Below are positions 23,401-36,271 of a DNA stretch of 64,000 nucleotides, in pieces. Each line of letters starts with the position of its first letter. Positions within the stretch are counted from its first letter, which is position 1. A program made the translations under genes and the position numbers. Source of the DNA: Polytrichum commune (lineage: Eukaryota; Streptophyta; Polytrichopsida; Polytrichales; Polytrichaceae); NCBI GenBank assembly GCA_950295325.1, contig OX485804.1:30752001-30816000 (forward strand), given 5' to 3'. The notes under the pieces were generated by a model. That model was given only the letters and a program-made list of their open reading frames with translations. It had not been told where the DNA came from and did no database searches.

Positions 23401-26400
23401 CAATGTGTTAAAAAGTTAAGGATATAGGTGCGAACAACCACTATTTTATACGGGGGTATTATTTTCAATTCTCTTATTTTTTTTCACATGCTATCATTAT
23501 GTAATTTTCTACTTTGGGTTAACAGAAAAATGGCTTGCATTACTTATAATTCCAAATTACTTATTATTCCATACCCTATAGTACTTTAAAGATGTCCAGT
23601 GCCATTTTTGATACCCTATATTACTCTTAAGTCCATTTATATTTTTTTGCCCCCATGTTTTAAAAATACCCTATCATTTGTTTGTACGTATATTGCTACT
23701 CCAACCAATGATTACCCCCCCCCCCCCCCCGAGAGTCATTGTTGCTAATACAATGATGGTTTCTAACCCTACCATCAAACAATCTCTCAAATCATAGGTC
23801 CATACTGGCATTCTTATTTTGATACCAATATAACCCAATCTCCATATTGGAAGGCGGGTCCAAGAGATCAATTGGTTGTCAATTGATACATAATCCACCT
23901 GTTGCCAATTTTGCAGGGCATCTGATTGAATGTTCCTAAATACCAAGTCTCGGTGGTTAATATTTTGGCCAACTTGTTTTTGCCCCTCTTTTATTGACTC
24001 CTTCAACTACTCCTTGAGAGAAAACAATAATGAACAATCACATTCTAATTTCAATGAATAATCATTATCCTGACTCTAGACAGTTGAACTTTAGGTTTTA
24101 CATACAACATACACTTTATTCAGTAAGTAAAATATAAGTAAAATGGAGAAGCGGAGGTAAGGCAATGGCTGGAAACTATTAAAGATGAAGATGGGCATCA
24201 TAAACTAACATCCAAACATTGATGTTACAACAACCCTCCAAAATACCACAATTTGCAGCAACAATCTCATTACCAGAACAAGAAACAACCACAACAAGAA
24301 GAGAAGAAAAAACCACCTACGAGCTCCACCCTCACTCCACATGCAAGCTTCACAATGAGAAACCTTTAAGATTTCCAAAGAGTGGTTTCCCCCCCTTCTT
24401 GTCCTGAACCTTTAATTTCATGGATGAATGTGGTTTACATATTGGATGAAATGTTTATTTGGACCTCTTGTAGATTACCCACTTCATTATGAACGACTAT
24501 GGGCCTATAGGCATAAATACAAATAGGTTTATATGAATAACATGCCCAACATATTTACAAAGCTGGAATAAATAATACTTGTACCTCATGTGTATTTTGT
24601 AACTCCTACGCACAATTAATACCCCTTTGGTGCATTCACATGAGTCCATACCTTTAACTATGAGTGCACCCCCTGAACACGAGGACTTGCCAACTCGAAA
24701 TGATCATTGACACGTTGCCTCATGTTGTATGTGTCAGATGATGCTCATTTTAGTTGGTCACCATCAGAATAAGGTGGCAACGAACTCAAAATGCTCACGA
24801 TTGGCCATTAACAAGAGACATACACTAATTATGTGGTGGTCACCATTTGAGTTGGCAAGCCTTCATGTGTGAGTGGTCCTAGAAGTTGTTTTTAGAAAGA
24901 TGCTCAAAATTTACCATGGTTGATTTGTTATGGCCTTTGGATAATTGTTGGCGACCGTGGAGGGACTCGTCATTTTAAATCTTGGCAACTGACCACAATC
25001 ACAAAAAGGCAAAAGATTGTCAAAATATGATAAATATCACATAAGTTGAAGCCCAAAAAAAAACTTGAGACTAATGAGCACAACAATTGAACATGGCCCA
25101 CATTATTTGTCTATGTGTGACATCCAACTAAGTGAGTTCTTAAACTCCCAACTTAATGAGGACCAGATGAGGACTTCCCACGTATGTCCGGGAACAACCG
25201 GCGGTTAGTTGCCGATGAACCGGTTGAGTTTGAGAAATAACCGGTTGAAGTTGGAGACTACTAGAGAATTAGGGCGGGTTTAGACTTGGAGTCAGGGCTC
25301 AAAAATGGGTTGGGGTGCAAGAAATCCACTCCTCTCATTGGTAGAAAGGTTGGGACTCGCCTCTTCAAGTTTACACCATGAGTTGGGACCAATTAACAAA
25401 TAAATTATTTTATTCATCATGACAATGGCCTCAAGCCTTGGAAAAGAGAGCTCCCAACCTTGTGGACTCTTTCCCTCTAGTTGAGGCCATTGTCAGAGCT
25501 TTTATTTGCTTATAGTAGTTTATTCTTTGAGCATTGAATAGGAGGGGAGAAATTCTAAATTTATTATACTTTAATCATTATCCATAGAATAGTTCATGAG
25601 TATGTTGGAGCCCTCTCATAATTGCAGCCTCCAAATGGCCCCAACCCCACCTAAATAGGTTTACACATGAAAGCAATGAATGGAGTTAGGTTACTTTCTT
25701 ATTAATGGCATTGGGGGCCCATTTGCATGCCACATGGGACATATTGACCTTCGTTCATATTGGCCCTGGCCCCAAGTCTAAACATGCCCTTACTAATCAT
25801 TTTAGAGGAATCTATGGAAAAATATACCTCAAATGCATGAAAGCAAAACCAGAAGATGGTGTCAACATGTAACCAACCGGTTGGATTTAGAATCACAAGG
25901 ATGTTGACCGACTATGCCCTAAAACTTCCCGGGACCTGCTTCCCACGTATCATTCTTTTGGACCTGCTCCCTTTTGGGGAGAAACATTTATAATAAGGAA
26001 AAAAATTGAGAGTTGGATTCTTACCATCACACAATAACCGCCGCCCATGTGTTGTCCTATGTTTGTTATTGCTACGGCCACGGTTGTCATGATCTTTATC
26101 GCTACTAGTACTATTAACTTATAGCCTATTGCCCATGCAATTATCAAGTTGACCACAATACCAATGTTGTCGTGGAATCCATTCACTTATGGTAGATGAA
26201 CCCGTTTATGATAACACCCCCAATCTTAATACACAGAGTTCCCTACATGCGTCAAGTTTCACACATGTCGCCGTCACATTTGGTGTGATGGAATTGGTAA
26301 GTTAAAAGGGCACGGATTTGGGTTTTCTTGATCAAGGCATTGATTGTACGCAAGTTTTCGTCTCCCAGTTATCGGAAATAAATTGACCTATGATGTGAAT

Positions 26401-28640
26401 ATGGGTTGGGAGAGAATTGTGCCTTTGGAAATGACTTGTAAAAAAAAATTATGACTTTTTGGTTCAATTTTGTGATGTCAATTTCTAGACATATGAAAAA
26501 CATCTCTAGTACCACACTTGTACTACACTTATGTGAATTTGCTTATGGTTAGTGAAAATGGGTTTGTCTGCTCTACCATAATGGTCACTACACCACTTAC
26601 CGTAGATGATAAGAGAGTTTGGAAAAATATCATATTATAAGCAAAGTGTCATGTGCCAATTTCTATCAATTGGGAGCACTACAAAGAATCATTTTTCACC
26701 CCTCAAAAAATTACACTTTGACACCAAAATGTCACTTATCACTCATGGTTCACGAAAAGTGAAATTTGAAGTCCTCCTATGTGTTGCAACCCTATATCTA
26801 TTATCAACCCCTAGAGTGGCAACCATGTTCAAAATGTGACACCTAAAGGGGGTGTTAGCGATGGGGATCTATGTGAGCAAAATCTATATTCCAAACATGT
26901 TAGACCATACGCAAAAATTCTTAGTCCAATGTAACGGTCAACATTGTATGTAAAGTTGGAACTTGGAAGTGTTTAGTCCCCATGACATGACTTACATGTC
27001 CATGGTCAACATGGGGCTAACCATGGGAGTCCACATTTCCCACTAATGCTCGCCCGCAAAACCCTAAACCCGAGTCCATCCACCGGCACATATTATTCAC
27101 CCACATTCGACAAAGAATAGTCCACTCTTTCCTACATAGGACTATGAGTTGAAAACTATGTAATTACTTATCACTGCCCTTATCTAGTTGCGCGACTTTT
27201 GAGACTCTATCACATGTGCCTTTAACATTACCACACCAATGCTATAGTATTAGTGGGCCATGCCCATGTAACTTACTCAAAGCATTGCTTGGATATGCTC
27301 TTTCTAAGGGCACATTCCGCGACAACTTGAAAAGCAACCACTTGCATGATAATTCCATCAAGGTGGGTTTCATAAGGGTGCTAGGTAGACTCCTACGGGC
27401 TACCCATTTTGCCCTATTAGTACATGAGACATCGCTCATGTTGGTGAAGCTTTGGATATGATCTCTCAACATTCATTGTTGTTTGTTTAATTTTGGGTTG
27501 AACACATGAGAAAGTACTTTAATCTTAGTGATATCTATTAGCCTTATCATTTTAATTATTCAATTTGAATATCACATGAGTTGATTTATTGAAAGTTATA
27601 TCTAAGAATCTTAGAAAAGTGGAATAAAGTCCACAAATTTTTTTTTTAAATGCGGGGATGTTTCAACAATGAGATTGTGCAAGTATAAGATCACAATACA
27701 CCAATATGACAATACGCCAATTGTGTCTAGAATATGACAATCTCAAACTCACAACCAATTTATGCAAATCAATTTCATATTCTACTCAAAGATACGAGTT
27801 TTGAAGATATAAAACACAATGCGATTACATAAGCTTTGAAAAAGCATAACAAGAATTTGAATGTGTGTGTGTGTGTGTATGTATATATCCAAAGTTAATT
27901 ATTTGCACATATTTTTAAATACTTGCACTTGTTCACTAAGGATTTGGTGAGCAAATGGTGATGCATAAAGTTGAATTTTGCATAGATCGCATGGTGAGAG
28001 AAATAATATAATTTTGACAAGTGAACCTGTAAATGTCCTTGATAATGCAACACTTGACCCACATTTGTCATGTTATTGGGTTTGTGACACCATGGTAAAG
28101 AATATTTTTTCAGGTTCCAAAAAATGTCATACTAAAGAGGTGCAACAAAATGTAAATTTCATTTCAATTAATGTGGATTAACATTTGAAATCACGTAGTG
28201 TTATAAGTTGGGTATAAGTCTTAACAAAGACATATAATCATTAAGGTTTTGTAGTGGTTTATAAAGTGCATATCAAGAGTTTGTGTTTTACTTTTTTTTT
28301 AACTGCACCTTTGGCAATATTATAAAGGAATATTCTATTCGCATACATACATACCATCACATGACATTATTATCACATAGAAATTATTAGACCACAATAT
28401 GAGCATTTTGAATTCCTAGCACCTTTAATTTCAAGCTAAATGTGACACATATGTTTTATCTCTCACAATCTTGCTTCAAGATCTTTTACTTTTACTTTTA
28501 CTTTTTACTTTTCCTTGAGTATTGGAAATAGAAAAGTGAACATACACATGTTGCGAGATAATTGAAATTTATACATATATATACACTAAAGTAGAGTAGA
28601 AGGCGTCCTTTAATATTCCCCAAATTGTGAGAGGACACTG
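20410..28640. other. 8.2 kb repeat-rich spacer, no gene seen
   Basis: No open frame here carries a domain I recognise, and none is long. Simple tracts are an (AAAAT)n run near 21900, G-tracts at 22571 and 23391, a C-tract at 23707, a TG/TATG run at 27866 and CTTTTA repeats at 28488. Much of it is probably decayed transposon sequence that I cannot classify by eye. Confidence 0.5.
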
Positions 28641-28883
28641 CACACTAATAACAAACACATTGACAGCAACCGAAGAGAAAAGCGACATTGGCCACAGTCT
28701 GCGGCAGTCCTGCGGTAGCGTAGGCAGTTACCCTCTACCCCGGCCCCACTAGACCGTCAGTTGGCCAGCGGATTCCTGGCCTCTCACTCCCACGTGGACT
28801 GCCACATCACATTCACCCACCTCATACCCACTCACAAAACCCCAAATTTCCAGCATGGAATCCTTCGTGGTCCGCCACGTCAG

Positions 28884-28903
28884 ATAATATATAGTCAGGC
28901 CAA
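28884..28903 (+). promoter_or_regulatory. Candidate TATA box and CCAAT motif of the DGAT3-type gene
   Basis: ATAATATATAG followed by CCAAT lies about 280 bp upstream of the ATG at 29168, in a GC-richer, CT-rich leader. The placement suits a plant core promoter with a ~250 nt 5' UTR. No transcript evidence is available. Confidence 0.3.
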
Positions 28904-29167
28904 TAAGCACGCCCCGTTGCCCTCGTCAGGCACACAAGGGCGTGTGCCAAGAGCACTTGCAAGTGCGCGTGAAGAAAGCCTCTGCTCCCGAGACACGGCA
29001 CAGCCAGCCATGAGAGACCCTCTTCTTATTGCTCCCTCGAGCATGACTCCAAGCTTATTCTGCACTACAGATTCCTCGAATTCTTTTTGCGACTTAGGGA
29101 GATTTTTAGAAGCTCTCGCTGATTCTTTACGTGAAGTTTTGAGCATTTGCGAGAAGGTTTGAGCGCG

Positions 29168-30838
29168 ATGGAGGCTGTGAGAGCTGCTGCGTTTGTGTCG
29201 AATAGTGTTGGTTGTGGGCAAAATTCCGCAGAGGGATGTGGTTTCCGGAGTGGAAGAAAGTGCGGGGAGGTGAAGAGAGTCGCGGTGAGAGCTTCAGGGT
29301 TCGTAGATCGCAGCCATGAGGCCTTCTACTCGCTTCGTGTGCGGTGTGGGAAGAAGGAGAAGGCGGGGAAGGTGGCCAAGGTGCGAGAGATGGTGAAGTC
29401 CGTGCGACGCGATCTGTGGCCTTTGCAGAGCGCGTCGGTGCAGCAAGCTGCTGTGTCGGCTGTGGAGTTGGAATGGGAATCTCCTTCGCAATTTATCGCC
29501 TGCAATCCTGTAAGTTTTCTGGGCTTTCTCGCTTCGCATTGGATTTGGTTGACATGGATAAGAGTTGTTGGCGGTCCAATTGATTAACCTAAGTTGCGGA
29601 AAGTGCTCTTTCCAGTATTGAGCCTTTTAGTCTGGACGAGCGTTGCAATATCTAATTAACAGGGTTGTGGATGTGTGTACTTACTGCTTGTTAGAGGAGG
29701 AAAGGAATTGTGAATGCTGTCGAATTCAGCCCGCTGTTCGTCATTCTTGTCATAATACCTGGAATTGAATGATTTGGCACTCAAATCGTGCATGCTTCTC
29801 GAGATTCGCTACCGTGCCCACCAAATCCTTACCTATTGTCGTGAGACACGGATTGTGGTGCGGAGGAGAAACGCTTTAACTCCTCCTGTGAAGGGTGCAT
29901 AGTTGATGGCTTGTACGTGACAGATTCTGCGAAAGAGATAGGTCGGCTTACGTTTGGCTTTGTTTTATCTGCAGAATGTGATTGAGGACGCACTAAAGCA
30001 GCTCGCCGAGATTGAGGCAGAACTGGAATCTTTGAAGGTTAAGTCAAAGAAGAAGGGCAGCTCATCCTCCTCTTCCAGCTCATCCTCGTCTTCCTCATCG
30101 GAGTCCAGTGACAGTGACACGGGCCTGGCAATGGACATGCGGGCGTTACGTAAATCCAAGAAACATGTTAAGCAATTGGTAGTGTCTCCTGACGCCCTTC
30201 TCCAGGTCCAGACTACACCAGAGACGACTAGTGCCGTGATGTTGCCATCGGCTCAAGTTACAGAGAGATCTGTTGGTGGCAATGCGCCACAAGCAAGCAC
30301 AAGCAGCGTCACAGACGACGAGGAAGAACCTGCAATCATTGCACAAATAAGAGCTCTTTGCAATTCTGCAAACCTTAGTACTGCTACACCAAGGGGCATC
30401 TCTACGAATGGACCGCTCACCCTAAAAGATACACCAACTGGAAGAGTGATTGTAGAGACCTCCACATCCTCATGGACTCCAGTCATGCCCACTGTTCCTG
30501 CTGAAGTCAGCACGAGTGGACAAGTTGAGGTTTGCATGGGAGGCAAGTGCAAGAAGGGAGGTGCACAGCAGATTTTGGCTTCTCTGCAGGGAAGCATCCC
30601 CGAATCCTCAAACATCTCGGTCACGTCGTGCAAATGTATGGGGAAGTGCAAGGGCGCTGCGAATGTCCGGGTTAGAAAAGACGATGGTGCGTCGCAGTTA
30701 CATAGCCATGTCGTGCCCGATGATGTGGACACTCTCCTAGAGTTCCACTTTGGTCTGGGCGCTTCTGTGGGAAGCCAAAGTGGAGATGTGAGGCTTCCAG
30801 TATATGCAAGAATAGATTCTGGTCTTGCCATTGCCTGA
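29168..30838 (+). CDS. DGAT3: Soluble DGAT3-type acyltransferase / thioredoxin-like [2Fe-2S] protein (2 exons)
   Basis: Exons are 29168-29509 and 29975-30838, encoding 401 residues. The donor is AATCCT|GTAAGT and the acceptor TTATCTGCAG|AAT, in phase 0. The N-terminus is Arg/Ser-rich and transit-like, followed by a basic region (FYSLRVRCGKKEK). Exon 2 starts with a coiled-coil-like ALKQLAEIEAELESLKVK, then a poly-Ser/acidic tract and a disordered linker. The C-terminal ~110 residues form a thioredoxin-like ferredoxin fold. Cluster ligands appear as Cys301 and Cys306 (VCMGGKC), then Cys333/335 and Cys339 (SCKCMGKCK), followed by NVRV. This layout matches plant DGAT3, described as soluble diacylglycerol acyltransferases that bind a [2Fe-2S] cluster and make triacylglycerol outside the ER membrane. 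The enzymatic role is by family, not visible in the sequence. The minus-strand frame at 30253-30831 is a shadow. Confidence 0.85.
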
Positions 30839-32440
30839 GCAGCACATCTGAAAGTCCATCCTGTATTTGTAAAGCTCGGTTTGGTTTTGGCGGGTTTGCG
30901 GGTGCCGACACCTTTAGGATGTGCATCTAGACTTGATTACTGACCAGCAACCCAACTATGTACAATTATAGCTTAAACAGGTAGTTTGCGGATCAAATAT
31001 TTTCTACTTCTCTTGGTATCCGAAACAAGTGGGTGTCAGAGTTAAGTATTGATTGAGTGAAGTAGGTCAGAATACTATATTGATTGCATGCATCTGATGC
31101 AGAACATATGTGTTTCCTTCAATTTTTGGCTGAAGGTTCATACAATTTGAAACTGAATGCGTAATTCCTCTTGCAGCCTCGCCTGCTTTATTTATGATGT
31201 AAGGGTCATTTCATTTGATGTTTGTAAATTGCATTTTGATGGTATAGATTTCATCTGAATGAGAATGGAATTTACATATCCAATTGCATATGTGGGAAAA
31301 ATTGTGCATGCTTGTAAAACTTGATTCTTTGAGTCTCTTATGAGCAATCAGTAAGGTGCTGGATTGCTATAGCAGGTTCAATACCTACTATGGATGGGGA
31401 TTGAGTGTGAATGCTTCAATTGTGTGTTCTTTACCCCACCATGTAACAGATGCTTAGGAAAGAGATTGGAATTGGTTGCAATTGCATGGAAATGATTCAA
31501 GACTGTCATCTCATATCATCCACTCAAAAGTTGGATTTCTGTTCATTAATGTTTGATGCGGTCATAGCAATAATTGTACACATATGGTGTGGTGGTGGTT
31601 TGAAGCTGTATGGAAAATCTATTGTACCACATAATCAGACCAACCATTTGCTCTTTTAATGGTGGTGACTTTTAAGAAGGTACCTGCTAGCTAGGTAATA
31701 TCTTGAAATCCTTGCCTCTAAGTTAGAAGTGCTTAATGTGGACAATGACTCAATGCATGTTGATGTTATTGTGATTATTGTTTCATGCTGGCACCTTTTT
31801 TTTTTGGCCCAGAGAACTTTAAAATGCATGCTGAGGATATTTTGCATGGTCCAAAAAGCTCATTGGTTAAGGATTGAAATAGATGTGAGGGAGAAGCTCT
31901 GGAGCCAATTTCATGCACTCTATTGTGTTAAGTAGCCTTCTGAAGAACTTGCTAATTTTTTAAGTTCATTAAAGGCCTCAACTTTCAAGTGTTCAATGTG
32001 TCTATCATCTGTGCTCCTACCTTCACATTGATGTGTGATATCATGCAAGGATCTTTTGAGCCAATAGCTCTACCTATTATTTGAGTGTAAACACTCAGAT
32101 GACATTGTCCGTTCAAGTATATACACATAGGAACTTATTCGTGAACAAGAAAAGCAATACATAGTGCAAAGACCCGTGGTTTCCATGAGTGCCACTTGTC
32201 TCTTCCGTGCATGCACTTTGAGATCTTCCAAGTTATTTGGTTGATCACCTGCATTTAGAAAACTACAAAAAAGGTGACAGAAGCAACTGAAGATACATGC
32301 AAGCATTGCATGTGAAGCAAAGAAGAAATGAATATATGTCCAGTATAATAGTTCAATGGAGTTATTTGTAAAGTTTTGGCATCAAACTCCCGTTGACATG
32401 ACTAAAATGTGAGTTTGAGCGTTGTGCATAACGTCACCCA
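30839..32440. other. 3' UTR of DGAT3 and spacer, no gene seen
   Basis: The UTR probably extends to about 31300. A pol III B-box-like GGTTCAATACC at 31375-31385 lies downstream of AGTAAGGTGCTGGATTGC, which could be the head of a decayed tRNA-derived SINE. No convincing tRNA fold was built. Confidence 0.4.
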
Positions 32441-32447
32441 AGTTTTT

Positions 32448-32790
32448 TTAATGCTTAAATTATCTTATTCAAAAAGGGATCGTGGGCTAATAAACACAAG
32501 TTTTCTAGGTTGTCCTACTAGGATGGGTGGGCCAAGCTAGCCTTGCACATGCCGATCTAGAATTTATGACAGTGGGTCTCATGGGGCATATCATTGTTTT
32601 GGATCCTAAAGTTTTCTCAAAGTTTTGGGTTGCCAAGAGGAGGCCCAAAAGAGTTTCACCCAACTTTCAAATAAGCTCTATTACATGACAAGCAAACAAG
32701 CTCTTAATAAAAATTTCTCTCAAAAAATGATTAAATTCATGGTATTGTCCCTCTCTGAGAAACTTTATGGATAACGCTAATGTTCACGAT
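32448..32790 (+). repeat. Dispersed repeat B, copy 1
   Basis: Collinear with 56496-56840. Shared blocks include AATGCTTAAATTA, GGGCCAAGCTAGCC, TTTTCTCAAAGTTT, TTTCACCCAACTTTCAAA and AAGCTCTTAATA. It is noncoding and its family is unknown. Confidence 0.75.
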
Positions 32791-33434
32791 ATTTAGTGAT
32801 ATTGGCTAGCCAAGGATTTGTGCCCTTCAATTAAGTCAAGGTGAAAACATTAAGAACCCCCTTATATCTCAAAGATTTGTTTTCTAAACGGATTTGGCCT
32901 CATAATTAAAAGCAAAGATGCCAAATTAGCCTAATCATATATAGTTGGGACGAGTCAACCATGATATAAAAGGGGTAGTTTTTCACTAGAACCCCTTATA
33001 TGAGTGGCACAAATCATGTACCTTGTTGGCCACAAACAATGTCAATCACCCTACACTCATTGAACCCTATACTAACTTTCAAGAGGTTTTCAAAGTATCA
33101 TACAAGGGTTCAAATAAACCAGGTTAAAAGTGATTTTTCAATTATTTGGAACATAGTAGTACCATGAAGCCACCAATAAAAATGTATGTCTTAGCTATAA
33201 TATTACTAATATATATATAATTAGTTCATGATTTTAAATAGAAATTATATTCAATTAACTAATTGAGAATAATTATTCAAAATGTCTACTTGCAGTTAAA
33301 TATTTTTTGTATCTTCAATATTGGATATTCCACTAATATCACCTCTGGAGCCGCACCAATAGATCTCCCAATATTATAACTAATGAAATTTTAGATAAAT
33401 AAAACTACACGATAATTTGCAAGAAGAAAGACTA

Positions 33435-33660
33435 CATTAAATCTGATATTTAGTGACACTTACTATTGGAAATTATGCAATGCTATATCTATTTACTGTG
33501 TATCTCATATTTTACTGACAAATGTGAAATTGGTAGTTTGGACATTATAGAAAATGGAAAATATTTTTGGTAAAAATATAGCTATATATATATATCAGTA
33601 CTAGAAAGATATAGCACTATGTAAATCCATATAGTAAATGACACTAAATACCATATTTAC
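33435..33660. mobile_element. TA-flanked MITE, copy 1 (226 bp)
   Basis: Terminal inverted repeats run about 45 bp with mismatches. The left end reads ATTTAGTGACACTTACTAT and the right, read inward, ATTTAGTGTCATTTACTAT. Both ends are flanked by TA. The interior (GTATCTCATATTTTACTGAC, AAATTGGTAGTTT) aligns with the copy at 55703-55911. No coding capacity. Confidence 0.75.
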
Positions 33661-34129
33661 TATATTTCCCTTGATGTGGTCTTTCAATCACAAACTATAA
33701 CAACTTGGACAACAATTTTAGACATATATCATAAGAGGTAGACATGAAGTCGAAGAATCCTACATGTATCTCTTGTGAACCTTTCGAGCCATTAACATGG
33801 ATAGAAATGCCATAACATATTGATTTTTGTTGTCCTTGGCCGGATTGTCAAGATATAGATATAATTTTTTTGGTAGAGGTTGGACAACATCCGGATCATC
33901 AGTTGTTGGTGAAATTAAAGAACGGCATCTAGAGGCCAAATTGTAAACACATTGAAAATTAGGACGGTGTAGTTTGCATCAAGAGTCCTCCCAATCTATC
34001 CATACATTTTGTAGCATAACTTATAGTGACTAACATCTAGGTCCAACACAATGCAACTTCCAGCAAATTTCCAATTTTTTGCTTTCATAGTGGTTCACGG
34101 TTTCACATGTGTTTTTGGTAGTTGCTAGT

Positions 34130-35424
34130 ATGGATCAATGGCGGGAACACCTTCTTGCCACTCGGGAGCTCTTTTTGGAGGATGATGAGGAAGATGATTT
34201 CAATATTAATTGGATTATTGGATTAGGGTTGAGTGCACCGCGTGGTCAAATACCGAGCATTGTCCGAGGATCACATCCAGGGAAATCGCCCAACATTGAC
34301 TGGCATAGACACGAGATGCATGCCCATATGATGTCTGATTATTTTGCAGATGAACCAATGTATGGTCCAAACTTTTTTCGCCGCTGCTACCGTATGCGGC
34401 GGTCATTATTTTTTACCATATTGGATAGGGTTTGTGTTAAGACGAATACTTTGTTCAGAAAATAAATGCGTGTGGTTTTTTAGGGTTGTCCCATCATCAG
34501 AAGATCACATCCGCTTTGAGGATGTTGTGTTACGGGTTGTGTGCCGATGCTATAGACGAATGTTGCAAGACTAGTGAAACCACTGCGATGAGATCTATGA
34601 AGCGATTTTGCCTTGCAATTAGGGTTGAGTTTGGGGCTTATCATATGAGGCAACCTACACGTGCCGATTTTGATAAACAATTGGCAATTAATGTTGATCA
34701 TGGCTTTCCAGGGATGTTTGCCTCACTTGATTGTATGCATTATAAGTGGAAGAATTGCCCGGTGGCTTGGCAGGGGGATTTTGGTGACAAAGATGGGAAG
34801 AAGTCCATTATTTTGGAGGCCGTGGCGGATGGTGGATTGCACATATGGCATGCGTTTTTTGGATTGCTGGGTTCTAATAACGACTTGAACGTGTTGGATC
34901 GGTCACCGCTCAACCACAACATGTTGACTAACGAAGCTCGTGACATGTAGTTCGAGGTTAACGGGTGTCAATATGATCGGTATTATCTTCTCACGGACGG
35001 TATATATTCTGAGTGGTCTTGCTTCGTGTAGAACATCCATTAGCCGCAAGATGAGAGGCGTAGCTATTTTGCAGAAAGACAAGAGGCCGTGCGCAAGGAT
35101 GTTGAGAGATGTTTTGGTGTGTTGTAGGCTCGTTTCGCGATAATTCGAAACCCGTGTCGCCATTGGAGCATGGATGTGATATCAAACATCATGTTCACAT
35201 GTTGTATTTTGTACAATATGATAATTGACGACGAAGAATGTGTTGAAGGACTAGATGATATCATTGGTGAGTTGCATGAGGGAATTATCCCAATGCAAAG
35301 AGGTTTGTCCTTTGATGAGTTTATGGCAAGTACCATGAACATTGCCAATGTGGACACTCATTTTGGTCTCCTTGGTGATCTAATTGAGCACTTGTGGATG
35401 TTGAAAGTCGCCAATTTGGCATAA
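34130..35424 (+). pseudogene. PIF/Harbinger transposase (DDE_Tnp_4), inactivated
   Basis: The reading runs from MDQWREHLLATRELFLEDDE through PNIDWHRHEMHAHMMSDYF and PNFFRRCYRMRRSLF to about 34440, where a frameshift occurs. It then continues in one frame to 35424. The catalytic core is clear: FPGMFASLDCMHYKWKNCPV (first Asp), then FGLLGSNNDLNVLDRSP, TDGIYSEW (second Asp) and RKDVERCFGV (catalytic Glu region). TAG stops fall in frame at 34948, 35029, 35041 and 35125; the last replaces the Gln of the conserved GVLQARF. Together with the minus-strand ORF1 at 36272-37489 and the TIR at 37698-37728 it forms one convergent-gene Harbinger element. The left TIR was not found. Confidence 0.9.
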
Positions 35425-35967
35425 TATATAAAAGTGTGACTAGTATCCATAAGTTTGGCCATACCGATTGCAATACATGTGTGTTTTAGAGAAAAAATGG
35501 ATGCTGAAATTTTCAAATAATATACAAATGTGTGACTACTATCACATTTATTGGTAAAAACTATGGCCATTCAACACTAAATCAAGTCCCATGTCAAGTT
35601 CTATGTCTTTGTTTTGTGAATTGTCATGGACTCCCACAACATTCCATGTGATGGGCATTCCCGGTCCAACATGCTCAATGCCATCCCATGGCACACTATC
35701 ACCACGGATATCTATATATGAATTCCATTGGCCTACAACATCACTAGTGAAACCACCGGGCGCAATCCCGCCCACTTGGAATTGCCGGCTAAAAGGTTCA
35801 TGCTCTTCAGAAGCATGTTGTGCCTGTGATAAAAAACAACATATTTTACATCACCACTACATCGATCATGACAACAACACACCACAAGCATAGTCCAGAG
35901 CTCACATTCAAAAGTACACAGGGGCAGATCAAGCACAAGGAAGATCATATACATGGCAAACCACGGC

Positions 35968-36262
35968 TCCAGAGTTCACATTCAAGCACAGGGGCATATA
36001 AGCTCACATTCAAGCACAAGGGCATATCAAGCTCACATTCAAGCACAGGGGCAGACCAAACACACATTCAAGCACAAGGGCATACAAACACACATTCAAG
36101 CACAGGGGCAGATCAAGCACACATTCAAGCACATGGGCAAATCAAGCACACATTCAAGCACATGGGCATACAAACACACATTCAAGCACATGGGCAGACA
36201 AACACACATTCAAGCACAAGGGCAGATCAAGCTCACATTCAAGCACAGGGGCAGATCAAGCG
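35968..36262 (+). repeat. 29-bp minisatellite inside the Harbinger element
   Basis: Ten units of ACATTCAAGCACARGGGCA plus ~10 variable bases, with one degraded unit near 35902, lie between the transposase and ORF1. The open frames crossing it (35820-36323 and 35953-36363) are products of the repeat, not genes. Confidence 0.9.
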
Positions 36263-36271
36263 CAAAGCATA

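Noticed and set aside
22571-23730. Long G and C tracts as regulatory or telomeric signals
   Set aside because: Plain homopolymer runs without a telomere-like repeat unit.
28761-29162. 133-codon frame upstream of DGAT3
   Set aside because: Lies across the presumed TATA box and 5' UTR; out of frame with the gene and without a domain.
30253-30831. 192-codon minus-strand frame
   Set aside because: Shadow of DGAT3 exon 2, which has clear [2Fe-2S] motifs on the plus strand.
33340-33360. GGAGCCGCACCAAT as the missing left TIR of Harbinger element 1
   Set aside because: Only about 10 bases match the right TIR, with a gap; no TWA site fits convincingly.
35968-36262. Regularly spaced repeat as a CRISPR array
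   Set aside because: Units are contiguous with only short variable parts, there are no cas genes, and the DNA is a plant nuclear transposon.
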